Assembly (NCBI GenBank): GCA_028023455.1
Contig: JAQFVV010012420.1
Location: 2,108,001-2,172,000 of the forward strand
Direction of reading: 5' to 3'
From: Epiperipatus broadwayi
Lineage: Eukaryota; Onychophora; Udeonychophora; Euonychophora; Peripatidae
Length of the DNA: 64,000 nt
The notes beneath the pieces were generated by a model. The model saw only the letters and a list, made by a program, of their open reading frames with translations, did not search any database and had not been told where the DNA came from. The position numbers and the translations under genes were made by a program. Each line of letters begins with the position of its first letter. Positions within the stretch are counted from its first letter, which is position 1. Shown one piece after another: positions 34,895-48,839 of the stretch.

Positions 34895-36350
34895 GTGTCA
34901 AATATGTAACAGTAAAATTTTAATCCAAATAAATATTTATATTATGTAAAAGTTGAATAGTTAATAAAATTTAAATAAAATTATTCAAATAAATATAATA
35001 TTAGCCAAATGATAACGATGATGATTTATAACCTTGCTCTGAAGGTTAAGGTAAATACAAATCCTCCCAAAAGTATTTTTAATTTGTTTTTTTCTAGTTG
35101 CAATAATAAAAAAGTTAACTTAAGGCACGAAACCTTCGGAATAGAAAGTTTACTTTTGGAAAACTTCTGCAGATATCATTCTTTTAATATATTTACTTAT
35201 ATCTTCATTAATTCTTCCAAAGACTGGATGTTATCCTCCTGGTGCACTGGTGATGTTAGATAGGATATACTACCATTATATCTTGGGTGGTTCTTATAGT
35301 ATTGTTCCTTCTTTCTTCAAAGCATTATTATAGCATGCAATGGCTAGTTAATTTTAGCAAACTTCAGCATTTGTTTCTGGATCCGATTACATTCCCAGGT
35401 GTTTTGGATGGTTTGGTTTTTGGCTATCTATCCATACATACTTGATGATAAATCATCACATTTGCTGTTGTAAATTGAATATTGAAAAATGTCATAAAAC
35501 AACATGATATGGCAGTTCAAGTTATAGTGGAAAAGTTTTAACCAGCAGTTTCCTCAGCATAGAATCACTGCAATACTGCTTTTTGAGTTGAGTCTACAGA
35601 TAAAACTAAACTAGACTGTCTGACTGTACTAGACTAGCTTGAGTTGTTTATTTCAGGCTTACTTATCCCTATTTGATGTCACTCAGTAACATATTTTCCA
35701 AACAATAAATGTGTCACCAGCTAGTTAAAAGATTTGACTTCTGTTTCTGTATATGTTTTTTTTGGAAAAAAATTTCTTTATTCCCTTCATATGTTGTGGA
35801 AACAAATTTATATCATGATTTGATATATAAATCAATGAAAGAAAAAAAGGGTATTAGTCTTTACTTACATTAGTTAGCAATATGAAAAAAAAAAAATTGT
35901 AACCGACTTTTAAAATTTAATTGATAACTTAACTTATTCTTTGTAATCCATAATTTAAAATAACATATTTAGACTTGCCATAAAATTTACTTTAGAAACT
36001 AACAAGTTGTTTAATTAAAATCCATTCAGAAAAAAAGCAAATGAAAAAAGGTATAAAATGCTTTAGATTTTTATAAACTACATAATTAAATTTTTTTCAC
36101 TTATCAAAACAATTTTCCTTTCTTCCTTTACAGTGCAATTTATCATTTTATTGTTTCTCATATATCACAAAGTAACTTTATAAAATATTTAATAATATGA
36201 TTAAATGCATAAACTAACTTTTGTTTTGATTTTTTAAAGGCATTTATATATTTATTTCTAAATTTACATGTACTTTATTAAACAATTTTTTTTTTCATGC
36301 AGCTTTGTAATATAACAAATTCGAGTTGCTATAGGATTTGTTTTAATTAC
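34895..36350. repeat. Large dispersed repeat, copy 2 (continuous)
   Basis: It matches copy 1 in order over its whole length, without the 2.3-kb block. About 200 bp near 36008-36205 is present only here, so each copy has its own indel. Divergence is considerable, with many substitutions by eye. No coding frame is kept in both copies. Confidence 0.7.
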
Positions 36351-36497
36351 AATATAAACCAAAATATATTTTGTAATGATCCATACTTACATTATGTAAA
36401 TTGATTGTATACTTTATAATTTTCTTGCCAATTGACAAGTAACTTTCACTATTGAATAAACAAATTCATTTACTGAATAAAATCAATTATTTTATCA

Positions 36498-37122
36498 CAT
36501 TGTCATAGTGGTGCTCAACCTTTTTACACTTGCCACCCCCATACTCAGACTAAAATTTTATATAACTCATTATATGTTGTTATATTATAAGCATATAAGA
36601 ATAGTAATAATAAAAATAATTTTACCACATGCAAATATATATCTTTATATTATATCTCGGTACATACAATTCGATATAAGATTTTTGAAAAAACTGCATA
36701 TTAACAAAAAATGTATAATAATACTTGGTTTTTAATAGATTTGTTGACTTGTAGTAGCAATTACAACTTTTTTAGCCTGTTTTAAAAAATGTGTACATTC
36801 AAGAATGTAGTACTTATATATCAATGTTAGGTGAACACTAGTATGAAACACAGAATTCTGAGAGTGAACAAGAGAAATGAGAGCAATATAAGTGAAGTGC
36901 TGTTTATACAAAGTAGATTGGAATATAAAGAAGGAAGTGTTTAAACACAAAAACAGTCACACACAATAATGAGTAGAGCAGTTTTCATGCATTTTTTAAT
37001 AGTTTTTGTTTTTTTCAATTAAAAATTTATTATCCAATATGAGAACTCAAAATTTTTATGACCAATTTTTCTGCGATCCCTTGAGCAGTTACACTCACAA
37101 GTTGCATACTGCTGCATTGTAA
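36498..37122. mobile_element. Non-autonomous hAT element, about 609 bp
   Basis: The left end TAGTGGTGCTCAACCTTTTT at 36506 closely matches the common hAT terminus. The right end at 37114 reads, on the other strand, CAGCAGTATGCAACTTGTG, a diverged partner. CATTGTCA (36498-36505) and CATTGTAA (37115-37122) form an 8-bp duplication with one difference. A frame inside (36732-36950, minus) has no transposase motif. Confidence 0.7.
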
Positions 37123-38719
37123 TATTAATAAAAATTAAAACGATCCTTAAATGAAAAAAAGATCAGGAATTACTGCTCTATACCAACTAACTAACATAGC
37201 ATAGATATTTTATATATCATAAACACCAATCTACTTTTCAATTTCATTTTCTATTATTATACTATTAGCATGAAGTAATTGTTCAGAAGTAAAAAAAAAA
37301 TAATTAAAACTCAAAATGCCAATGTTCTGCTGTCAATAATTTTAGCACATATAGTAATTGGAATCCAAATTAATAGCAGCAACAGCCACCTGTATTTTGC
37401 ACATATAGTTCAGCAATTTTTACTGCTGGAAAAAAATTGAAGAATCCTTTACTTTTTCCTGATCACATTTAATTATTTTAGCAAGAATTATAATTTATAC
37501 AAGTAATAGTTTTTAATTAATTTTAAATAGACATGCATTAAAAAAAATATATACACAATAAATTAATTGAATTAGCACATAAAATGCAAATATTTTAAAA
37601 CAAAAACAAACATCTGTAAATTAGTAAAAAAATTAACATCTCCATATAAGGAAAGGAATGCAACTATGCATTCCAATAATTCCACAGAATAAGAATCAGC
37701 AAAGGTGTGAATCTGACAAACTACTTATTTACATTACATTCATAAATTATCATTAGGAGCAATAATTCATTTTATTTACTCTATTCCAAAATCATCTATT
37801 GCAAGCTTGAATAATCAATGGACATAGAATAATAGTATAAAATCCATTCATATCCGACTGATAACTCAAGTTTGTAATAGATAATTTTGGAGTAAATAGA
37901 ATAAATTATTACTTATATTGAAGAATTATTATTATAATGTAAATAAGTAGTATTATTTAATGTCTTAATTCATTTTTTTCTTGTAACATGAGTCTCATGC
38001 ACAACTGCATTCTTTTTCTTATATGACCAAGCTTGTTTGACATAAAGCCTGAATTGGAGGCACTATGGTGATTCATTTCAAATAAAAAAAAAAGGAATAT
38101 CATTATTTCTAGAAGAATCAAACATCTATTAGTACTTTATCATAATTACGATTTCTTTGGTTAACATTTCCTACTTATCCTTTAAAATAACATAGAGGTG
38201 AAATACTCTTAATCTAACAGTCATCCTTGGCTTCCAAGTCTTTCTGAATTAATCATTTTTATAGATTAAAAATAATTCAATAATATACTTCTTAGCCACA
38301 CCCATTATAAACTCTCACATTAATACTGAGAAAGATGTTAAATTTTTTAATTATTAAATTTAATATTTATTAAATGTGCATAGATTCTGTACATTTTTAT
38401 ATAACCAAAAAATAAATGAATAAAAATACTTTTTTGCTGCTGCATATCATCTGATTTAGAGGTGACTCCATTTTCAATCAATTTGATTTTTAGATAAATT
38501 TTCAAATGCTATTTGCTACAGTCAAAAAATATGATGCTCACATCAATTAACTTATTAAACTATTGGTTTACATTTAATTTTTTTTTTTAATATGTGTATA
38601 TGTAAGTGTCTTTCTTAATGATTGTATATTCTAGATTAAATAAAAATATATGTAATAAAGATTAGTAGTCAAAAAGATTTAAAGAGCTTCGTTTATCTGG
38701 ATGGAACTTTTCTAATCTT
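37123..38719. other. Intron sequence outside the foldback, nothing recognised
   Basis: AT-rich sequence with no gene apart from the foldback repeat described at 37761-37916. Confidence 0.35.
37761..37916. repeat. Foldback repeat with about 50-bp arms
   Basis: AATAATTCATTTTATTTACT at 37761 pairs with the right arm ending near 37910, and the match continues inward to GCAAGCTTGA and its complement. Related phrases occur near 22090 and 43800, so it is probably one member of a short element family. Confidence 0.6.
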
Positions 38720-39450
38720 ATCATTTCATCATTTTCAACAAGGTCTCTCCAAATTAATCTGGTTTTTTAACAATAAATAGCTTTATTTTTCCATACCCAT
38801 CAATCTCAAATGTGGTCTTTTTCTAAATTTCTTACATTCTCTTGCTGTACAGGTTAAAATTTGAATTGGCTATCTACTATTATCTCTTCTAGTGACAAGT
38901 GCATCTCTGTTCCATTTTATACTCTTAATTCTTTCAATAATTTCAGTTATATCTATTTGTTCACTCACCATGTATTTCAATTTGAATCCATTCTTGTTAA
39001 TTGCAACATACATGTCTTCATTTTTTATTGTATGGTCTGCAGTCTTTAATTGCTTTTCTATTAAAAATCCAAGTTACAGATCATTCTTTGCAAGGGTATA
39101 GATATATTTCATTTTAATATTATTGCTACCAAAAAGTACTTATCGAGTTTAATTTTATGATCAATTTCACCTATTTTGTTTCCAACTATTTTTATTTGAT
39201 CAAAGTTTTTTTTCTAATTCATTAATATTATTTTATAGTTTTTGAAAAGCTGATGAATACAACTTTAATCCTACTTTTCTGCTTTCATCATTAACTCTAG
39301 TGTCCTAAGGCTCTGAAGCACAATTAGATCATCTGCAAAATAACTCAAGAAAATTCCATTGACTTTACTCTCTTAGTCTCTCATTTCAACTCTTAAAATT
39401 ATTTCCGTAAAACTGCTATAAAAAGTTTTGTATAAATAAAATCATCTTAT
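38720..39450 (-). pseudogene. RTE-type retrotransposon, RT palm and C-terminal fragment
   Basis: On the minus strand broken frames read YTKLFIAVLRK, then FLSYFADDLIVLQSLRTL. FADD is the catalytic RT box. Next come segments of the thumb and C-terminal domain, ending near 38800 with phrases like those at 29.8 kb. Several frameshifts are present. It belongs to the same type of element as 20400-21949 and 29697-30020. Those three pieces cover different parts of one element type, all in the host gene's orientation. Confidence 0.75.
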
Positions 39451-40759
39451 TTAATATCAAGGATAGTCAAACTTCATATGTGCAAGTCATACACATTAAA
39501 ATTGAGATATATTCAAGCACTGCAATTAAATTTTTGGAATATCCAACAGAAGCAAATATTTGATTTATTATGTTTTTTTATTAATAAGATTTATTAATTG
39601 TACAAAAATAAATTAGAACAAATCAGTAAAAAAATATTTATTATTCACATGGGATTATATCTGATTAGCAAGAACTTTAGAATTTGGCTTATAATTGTTA
39701 AAAAAACATACAATAGTTCTGCAAGATATTCATTCGTCAATTGTGCTTGATGTTTGATTTTACAAAGTTAATTGTTGAGTATAATGATTTACAAAAATAG
39801 GTTGGACCAAAAATTGACATTAGCTTACAAGCAGCTTCTTTTAAATGATGTTACTTATGGCAATAATTCTTTATTTTTCTGAATGCAAATTAAAAATAAT
39901 TGTCTGCATTGCGTGAATAAATTAATGGAAGAAGTTGATGTTCAAAAATCAAAATAAACTTGATGATATCTGAATGAAAGTTGTACATATAATAACAACC
40001 TCACTGGACAAAATCCAAACAAAAACAACCGACAAGTTCTAACAATATGATATATTTCCAGGAAACGATTGCCACTGCAACAGAATAAATCATGTATGGT
40101 TTCAAAAAATAAAATGTAAATACATTATGCTAATATAGATTATATTATGATTTTATTTCAAAAATTCCATGAGAGCTGTACTAGACTATGCTATTCTTCT
40201 TAGTGTTACCAAGCAGTTTAATCACTACTGTTATATTTTACTAAATGTTCAGAAGTGTGATATATTACGTTCTTATTTTATATCTTGGTATTCCAAAGTT
40301 TTATTCACCATATAAATGCTTATAGAGTCAAATGCCTTTTAACAATCTACAAATTTAATGTAAAATGGCAAATTCATGATCGGTGATTTTTTTCTATAGC
40401 TTCTCATAATACTAAAATGCAAAATAATGTATTATAACTACTTTAAATTCAATTTGTTCTTTTAGTTAATTATTATTTAATATATAATAAATATTCATTA
40501 AAATCCATTAATCTTTGTTTCTACTGACTAGTAATATATTTATAATTTTTAAACAAATTTTATAAGTGTGCATTCAACTGATAAATTAAATCATTAAAAG
40601 AAAGATCAATGTATTTTAATAAAATTTAACAAACCAGAGAATCGAATTACCAGGAATGTTTACTTATAAATCTTGATTTCATGTTGAAATAATCAATCAA
40701 TCAGTTCTCCCAAAACAACTAGTTCATAACTTCATCATTCATCAGGTGGAAATAATGTA

Positions 40760-41277
40760 ACTGCCAGTAAAATTCATTGCAATGTATAATGTTTTTATTT
40801 TATTTTAATATCAAATCCAAGACCACTCTGACTTTAAAACACGAAATAGTTATTGATATAGTTTAATAAGCTTAAACATTTAAATATTGCAATGAAATAT
40901 TCTAAGGCAAAGTTTCAATCAATTATATATTAATGTATTAAATATTATTAAATTAATCCATTGTATTATAATCCAAATATGCATATCACTAAATTGGAAT
41001 AAATACGTAAATCAATTTATTTAACAATGTTTAATTAAAGAAGCTGATCAAAATTGCTGCTAATATTTCCTTACAATTTTTGAAAGTAAATTAATTTATT
41101 AATTAATATTTACGGCATTAGTATATAATTAATTTGAATTTCACCTTAGAATATTTCATCATAATATTGAAATGTTTATATTTGTTAGACTACATCATGA
41201 TTATATCATAGTTTAAAACTGTAGCAGTCTTGGATTTGAAATTTAAATAGAAACAATTTTGTATATTAAAACTGGCA
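40760..41277. mobile_element. Long inverted repeat element, arms of about 170-200 bp
   Basis: The left arm from about 40760 (TGCCAGT outside, TCAAATCCAAGAC at 40811, GAAATATTCTAAGG at 40894) is matched in inverted order by the right arm, 41105-41277 (CCTTAGAATATTTC, GTCTTGGATTTGA, ACTGGCA). The spacer is about 150 bp. There is no coding capacity. Just left, on the minus strand at 40755-40700, lies CCTGATGAATGATGAAG, a weak relative of the Penelope tail hairpin. Confidence 0.65.
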
Positions 41278-41773
41278 TTAATTGACAGATAACTCACTGT
41301 CAATTAATTAGTGATGGTTAACTCTAAAGCATATAGATACACTGGGAAAAGTGAATAGTTGTTTATTTTAATGTGATTTCAAAGTTGTAAATAAATATCA
41401 CCAGACTTGTTTTGATTGGTTTGTAAAACTTTAATTAAGTTGATTAAAATGTAAGATTTATATATATTCAAATGTCTCATGTTGAATCTTTATATGAAAT
41501 TTCACTACAAATTATATTCTCCATATGGTGTATGATTTAACTATTACAAAATGCTTCTTTCTAAATAACAAAACTGATGAATCAGTACTGAACAATAATT
41601 TCTAATTTTTTAGGTTGAAAAAAATGTACTTATATTCCTCACAAAACAATACATCTGTAATTCGTAATCGACCCAGTCAAGTCATAGAGAAAATTAAAAC
41701 ACGATAAAGAATCCAAACTTATTATTTTGGAGATTGTTGTGGCTCTGGCTATAGTTGAAAATTTGCAAGATCT

Positions 41774-42016
41774 TTGTACTACCATGTAAGAGAAAAATAT
41801 AGATCAGGAAGAAAAATAAAAATTACTCGGAAAATACTGATTACTCATGTATCAGACTTTGAAACTACATACTACAGTGAAAATACTGCCATAGCAAATG
41901 TCCTGCCTATAAAAAATTGTAATCTTCTGAATCTAGAAGAACTAAAAAATGTATGTAATTTTTACTATAAAATAGTACCACATTATAATACTAACACACA
42001 CAAACCCAGTTTTTAA
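41774..42016 (+). other. Unrecognised 80-codon open frame
   Basis: The predicted product is mixed in composition (NCNLLNLEELKNVCNFYYKI near the end), and the bases upstream from about 41660 may continue it with stops. It may be a fragment of a decayed element. I see no family motif, signal or splice site, so it is not called as a gene. Confidence 0.2.
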
Positions 42017-42737
42017 CTGTTAATAAATATTAAAGTTATATACTCTATATAGTTTGGTACATTTTTAAATACATAATACTAAAATTTAAGTATATATATT
42101 ATATTTCTAGACATATAGGGAAATAAAAATATTTTATTCTATTGTTTTAGTTCTAAAATTTAGTTTTATTTTTAAAATTTAATTTTTTCTTTAAAAAAAA
42201 AATGTAAATAAGTAATACATATATAATTTATATATTCAGTAAATAGAATACTTAAATTATAGTAAAATTTATAATTTACATATAGAACTATTTGAATAAA
42301 ACACATTTAATACTGCTAATCACAATCCCTGTAGTTTTACAATCTTACTGTCCAAACAATTATGAGGGGATTCTTTAAATTTTTACGACTTGTTAAGTTT
42401 TATTTTAAGATGATTTACTTAAGTAATATTTTTATTTAATCTTGAAGATGTTCACATTAAAAAATAATAATAATTATACAATAAATAAATATATACACAT
42501 TTTTAAGATAAATTTAAATATCTGTAAATTAATAAACTAAGTAATATGAAATTAATGTTTCTATTTTATCATTAGATTAATTTTATTTTTTAGATTTTAT
42601 TAAATCAAAATTTAATGAAGACAAAAGAGTAGATAACTAATAAATACAGATGGTAGTTAAAAGCTGCCTGCTGTGACATCTCTGAATCAAGACACATTAC
42701 ATAATGACATTATTTAATTATTCACCACAAAGATTCT

Positions 42738-43019
42738 TTGGGGCTAGTGTACCTGGATCATGAATTAATTGAATGTAAATGCTTGAAAACAGAAAGAGTA
42801 CAAACAATGAAGTTATGGAAAAATAAATATGTAAAAATGATTATACAGAAAGTGGATTATTGGTTTTATGCTGGGTTTGGAAAAAGATACAGGGGATTTA
42901 GATATAAAGGCCATAGAGTTGACAAAGATTATGTTGTGGAAATGGAATGGAACAGAATATTGGAAAACATAGAGTGGGGAATGAAAAATAAAGTGGCTAA
43001 CAGGTTTCTCTGGGTATAA
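42738..43019 (+). other. Unrecognised 93-codon open frame
   Basis: The frame contains charged, natural-looking segments (YRGFRYKGHRVDKDYVVEME) and lies in sequence less AT-rich than its surroundings. It ends just before AGTACATCACATCACATTAC, a simple-repeat-like end that recalls non-LTR 3' termini. A remnant of a non-LTR element is possible; no diagnostic motif was found. Confidence 0.3.
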
Positions 43020-43627
43020 TTGCTGAGAGATTCCTGACTCCATCTAAGGAAAAGCCACAGTACATCACATCACATTACAATATGAAATGTGTGTGCCTAG
43101 TATCTTAACCCATGATGGAATCATGCACTAACATTAAATTTTGTTTTTAATTCAGTAAAACTGCTACTAAAAAGTCTGAAATGGTTCAAACTGTGTATGG
43201 TATTAAAGCCATGAGTTGCAAAAACAATTTCAAATGTTTTTCAAGATTTCATGTTAGCAAGGAGATTATCACATTTTGTATTATAATTTCTGATCCAGAC
43301 ATGTTACCACATTAAAAATTTTGTGGTGAATAACTAAAGTATGTTACTATGCTACATATGCATTGAGTCAGAGATGTGCTGCAGATGGCATAAAGAGCTA
43401 ACCAGTCATCTTTTCATTGATACATATTGTGTATATATGATATTAAAATTAATTACTATTTATATTTAACATGTGACAAAGGTTTTAACAGCATATGGGT
43501 ACTTTAAACATGAAAGGATTAAGGAAGGGAAAAATAAGAAGTATATTTTAAATTATTCTTAAACCAGCACAATTGTTAATTTGAAAGTTATTGAACGGAT
43601 AAATAAAAATATATAAAGCTTATTTAC

Positions 43628-43665
43628 CATATATATATATATATATATATATAAAGAGAGAGAGA
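43628..43665. repeat. TA/GA microsatellite
   Basis: An uninterrupted TA run of about 13 units is followed by AA and a short GA run (GAGAGAGAGA). Confidence 0.9.
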
Positions 43666-46600
43666 ACATATGTAAAATTTAAACAATGTAAGTAGAATAG
43701 TAATTACATCAGCTGAAATCAATCCATTTCACAGTTTAAATTCGAAGTTTTTGCATTTAAAATTTATTATTAGAATTACAAAAACAGATTCCTTCATTCT
43801 ATTCTAAAAAAATCTATTCTACACTTAAATAACCTAAGTATAATATCCATAATTATTCAAGTTTTATAATAGATATCTTGGAAACATATGATAAAGTCAT
43901 ATGCTATTGTTATTCTTAGAATTAATACACGGGATCTTAAAGTGTGAATAAACCACATAAGATTTTTATTTATTTATTAAAAATCAATGGATAGGTTGGC
44001 ATGAGATTATTTTGTGGACTATTACATGTTGAAATATTTTGTTTGAAAGCAATATCAATTCTAGAAAGCTTTTGAAAAAATTTTGCCCTAGAATGCAATG
44101 CAAGTGAAGATTTTCTTATTCTTTTAAAAATAATGTTTCTCTAAATATAATAGAAGCAAGTTTATTATCATTCTAAAATCAAATATTTATTCAACTAGTA
44201 TAGCTATCTCTGCTATGATCTAAAGAAAGATTTAGTTATTTATTAGCATTATCTCATGAAATAAAAGCATGAGTACATAGAATTTTTTTTTTTTGCTAAG
44301 TTTTTGAAATATGGAACTTTGTCTTTTTTTAAGATTAAAATTTATTTTTTTAATATTATTTTTAATTGCTATTAATAAGAAAGCATTACATATTTTTACA
44401 ACAAAAGTGATTTTTAATAAACTGTTTCTAATATGATTAGAAAATTAGAATTATTATACATTGCCATGGAATTGGTCCAATTTCAACATGCAACAGATTA
44501 ACACTCAGAATTACTATTTACACTAACAATAAAAAAACATCTTGAAACTGAAAAAAATTAGCTAACTAAAGTATTAAATAAAACATTAATATATAGAATT
44601 ATTTTAGCAATGAAAGTTTTATTTCCACAAGTTGGTCTCTTAAGCAATTGATCTTAAGGAATATTGCTCCATATAGGTTTTTCTAACTTATGAAAAAAAT
44701 TTCCAATCTCCTACATACTTATTTGATATTTACATTAATCTATATAAATTTGTTACATAGTGTTATGAGACAAAAATAGCCTAAATAGAAGTACAATTTT
44801 CCTATAAATATTTTAATTATTTCATTTAAACTTTTATATGTAGCACATGACCACAACAAATTTTCTCTTTACAACTTAACTTTTTGCCTTTTATTTAGCA
44901 TCAATTCACTATTTTCTAATACGTGTTTGATCCTAGAAAATAATTATTCAAGATTTTCATCCTGCCTGCAATCCCCTCATAATATTTCCTACTCTTTATA
45001 ATATGTTGCCATCTACTATCATCTTCATTTCTAATCTGAACTTGGATCAGTTTTTTTTCGTAATTCTTTATTTGATATTATTTTTAACTATCACATGTAT
45101 AAAAAAAAATAATAATAATAAATATTAGTATCATTAACAATCAAATGAGTTATTTTTCCATGCTTCATATTTATATAAATGAATAAAATGTCATACTAGT
45201 CTCAAAAAACCCCACAATTTGAAATAAGTTTGATGTATCTTTTGCCTTTATCCTTATTCATTCTGTTTCAACATTTTCTTCTACTTCGATCTGAAATACA
45301 GAAGATTTCTGAATAACAGAAACTAATCATGATTTTCTAAAGGTCTGACCAATTCTAAATTGCATAACAACTCTTTTTTTTTGCCTTGCTGATTATTTTT
45401 AATGCTATTATAAATCAGCAATGAATCTGCTTATTTTTGTCTCCATGACTATCAGTGAGTTGCCTCAGATCTTTGTCAGCAGTTATTTGGAGAGAAGAAA
45501 ATATCTCTCAGATAACATCCTTTGATTTTTTACATGTATATTTAGCAATCAGTGATATGCTTTTAGAAAGGAGACATCAAATATCTTTAGTACAATATAG
45601 ATCTTGAAGTTATTAAATACATCTTTTCAAAATTAACCAAAAAGCATGTTTTATGGCTACTGATATTCAGAAAATTGCCCTATGTTTGCAAGCAGTATGA
45701 TAACACATTCAACTTATGAATAGACTGACTGAAAATCAACTTGTTCTCCGTTATTGTCCTTTCTAGAATTATATAACTCAGACTAGTGTAAGCATTGCAA
45801 TTCTTTAACAACTTTCATGACAAATCATCTTTTTTAAAAATATGCCTTTCTACAAGAGCAGTTCTTCTCCATAAGCATTAGTATTTATTAAATTCAGATA
45901 GAATATATGAATCTATCTTTATTGCTTCTGGAATGATAAGGAATGTGACATTTTTTAGACATTTATTAATCTGATTAACACCTCTTTTAGGCAGACAACC
46001 TGAATCAATGCTGGGATTCGCAAAGATATTATAAAATTCAATATTATCAGCAGCAGCTAAACAGAATAAACATTGATGTATTTAATTTAATTATTAATAA
46101 AAATCAAATGATATAGACAATTTATTTAAAAATCATTGAACATGTAGAATTTATAAACTTTTGTCTGACTTACAATAAGATGAAAATCCCCAAATAAAAG
46201 TTTGAATAGCAAACATTATACAACAATTTCTTTCACAAAGTAGCATTGATATAACAGTTTCAAGTCATTTACTGCAGTAAAATGAAGATTTTTATCCTAA
46301 GGCACAAAAAAATTCAAAGAAACAATAAAATAAAAAATAGAACTAAGCAAGAAAAATGATTTCTTTATTGTGGCTGCAACAATATTTGAAGTCTGGTGAA
46401 TTAATTGTTTAATTAATTGGGTTTTGCTCAGATTGATCATTATTATTTATAAGGATGGAAGGAGGACAAACTACAAGTTTTGGTTACATACAAAATAATG
46501 TAAAAATATTAAGAATAAATATAAAACTTATACAACAGCAAAAAAAAATTCAATAATTTAATGTGAAAATAATTTTAAAATCATTATAAATATAAAAATA

Positions 46601-47145
46601 TTTTACTTTACAATCATTCACTGATGGTTGAAGCTATTATTTTTACAGAATGACATTTTATTATTCATTTGGCTTTTCAAGTTGCTCAAAAGCATTCATT
46701 ATTGTGATGATGAACCCCAGAAACTTCATTGCTGGTCATACTCTTCATCATCACCAAACTTTTCAAACATTATTCATTTTCTTAATGAAGTAGATCATCT
46801 GACAATATGACTAAAATTGAACAATTTTAATCCAGTTATTTGTTTCAAGCTAAAGTTCAAATGTGATCTCATCAAGTACTCATTTATTTGTTTTAATTTG
46901 TTAAGCAAGGAATTTTCAAGTCTTTGCCAGCACGACAACTCCAAATACATTAATACTTTTCTTATCCTTTTCAATATCCAAACTTCCCATCTAGAAAGTC
47001 ACAAAAAATCCGAGAGCTTGAATAATTCTTATCTTCATTTTTAAAGAAGTTACTAAACATTTCTACAAATTTATTTATTAAAAATTCTTATTTATAAATA
47101 TAAAAAGAAAAAAAACATATTTATATCGAGGCAACCATTTAATTA
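43666..47145. other. Intron sequence, nothing recognised
   Basis: AT-rich. Short frames at 46628-46810 and 46817-47044 lie in a slightly richer patch but show no recognisable domain. Confidence 0.35.
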
Positions 47146-47275
47146 AAATAATTCATCAGATATTCAAAGTGAACTATCAATAATGGAATGATCAGAAAGT
47201 GAATATTATAAAATAATTCATCAGATATTCAAAGTGAACTATCAATAATGGAATGATCAGAAAGTGAATATTCAT
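47146..47275. repeat. Perfect tandem duplication, period 65 bp
   Basis: The unit starting AAATAATTCATCAGATATTC occurs at 47146 and 47211 with no visible difference until the last bases, so the event is very recent. Confidence 0.9.
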
Positions 47276-48839
47276 AGGAACATCCACGATGACAGATGGG
47301 ACATATTACTTATGTCTGTTATACATATTGCATGTTATGATAGAAATTGATTTATTTTAAAAACTAGTTTATTTTATTATATATAATAATTTATACATAG
47401 CAAGTAAAAAAAATTGTTTCATATTTAAAATCTAAATTTAATATGTTACATTTAAAAAAGATTGATGTATTTTGTTGATTATTATTATTATTGTAGGACT
47501 CTCAATCAAATATATTACTGTATAAAAAAGTTTTTCATTAATGATGGTGCAGTTATTAATCTGCATTTCACTTAAATTAAAATAGATACCATGAATTGAA
47601 TAATCTCTGTGGTCGTGTTCTATATCTTTTTTCTTTTTTTTTGGTAGGTATTTTAGGCCCCTATAGCTTTCCACTAAACTTCTGAAATTGTTAAACAGAA
47701 TAATAATTCTTCTATTGGAAAATTACCTTCCATCTTACTAGTCACATAAATCTCAGAAATGAAAATGCAGCTGTTTTTGTCTTTTTGTCATTTTATCAAA
47801 AAACTTGATGTCAAAATTTTGCTTAATGAGTTATCAGAGATTAAATTTAATCTTAAATTATGGGGGAAAGGACAATAATCAATAATATGTAGAAAATTTT
47901 TTTTATGTGATATACATAATTTGTAAGCTATGTCAAAGGGCCATCCATGACTCTTGTTGAAAATGTTGCTGGAAAAACATCCTACAAATATTTGATACCT
48001 ATATGAGTCAACGATTCATTTAATAAAATATTTTCTAACACTTTTTATAAATGCATTTCAATTGTAATCATGATTGAATTTTGGGAGGTATCATCATTAA
48101 CTAATCTTCGTATGTCATTTGAATTGACTATGTCATTTGATCTCTTAATCTAAGCAGGCTAAGTCTCCATTTCATTAAGTATGCTGTTTTTACCAATTTT
48201 ACCATATTAGATGGTTTAGAAAAGTTGATGTCAAATAGAGAGTTACTTATGAATTGACAAAACAATTTAACTTTAACTAATCTAAGACTATTATTTCTAG
48301 TTAGCATTCTTAAATTATTATCTAATAAAAGTTTTGATGTTCCCTTTTAAATAATTATTAATATATTTATTAACGTGTTTATGTGTTCTTGCAATAACTG
48401 AGAATAAATGATAAAAATCAAAAGATCATTTTTGTAAATTAGATGCTAAATAATAATTATATAAAAAGTATACAAATATATGATATATATAACTTAGATA
48501 ATCAAAACATAGCATGCTATACATTGTAGATGTTTAATTTCTAAAGAGATAAAATCAAACTTTTTGTATAAATTCTAAAATTAATAATCTCTATATGGTT
48601 AGTGTTTTAACACGATAAAACATTTTAGTATAATAAAAAAAATCTATGGTGAATAAGTTTAATGGAATAGGAGAAATGAAAATATATATAAATTATATTA
48701 ATGTTTAATAATTAAACATATATTATTTTTTTAAAAATATCAAATTAATATTTGTTAACCTCAAATCTTTTGTCCTGGAATCAAATGTAAATCAGATTTT
48801 TCTGTAACAAAAAAAAAAAAAAAGTTAAAATTGCTGTAC
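47276..48839. other. End of the 38-kb intron, nothing recognised
   Basis: AT-rich sequence up to the donor at 48839 (minus strand). The frame at 47438-47674 is not supported as a gene. Confidence 0.4.
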
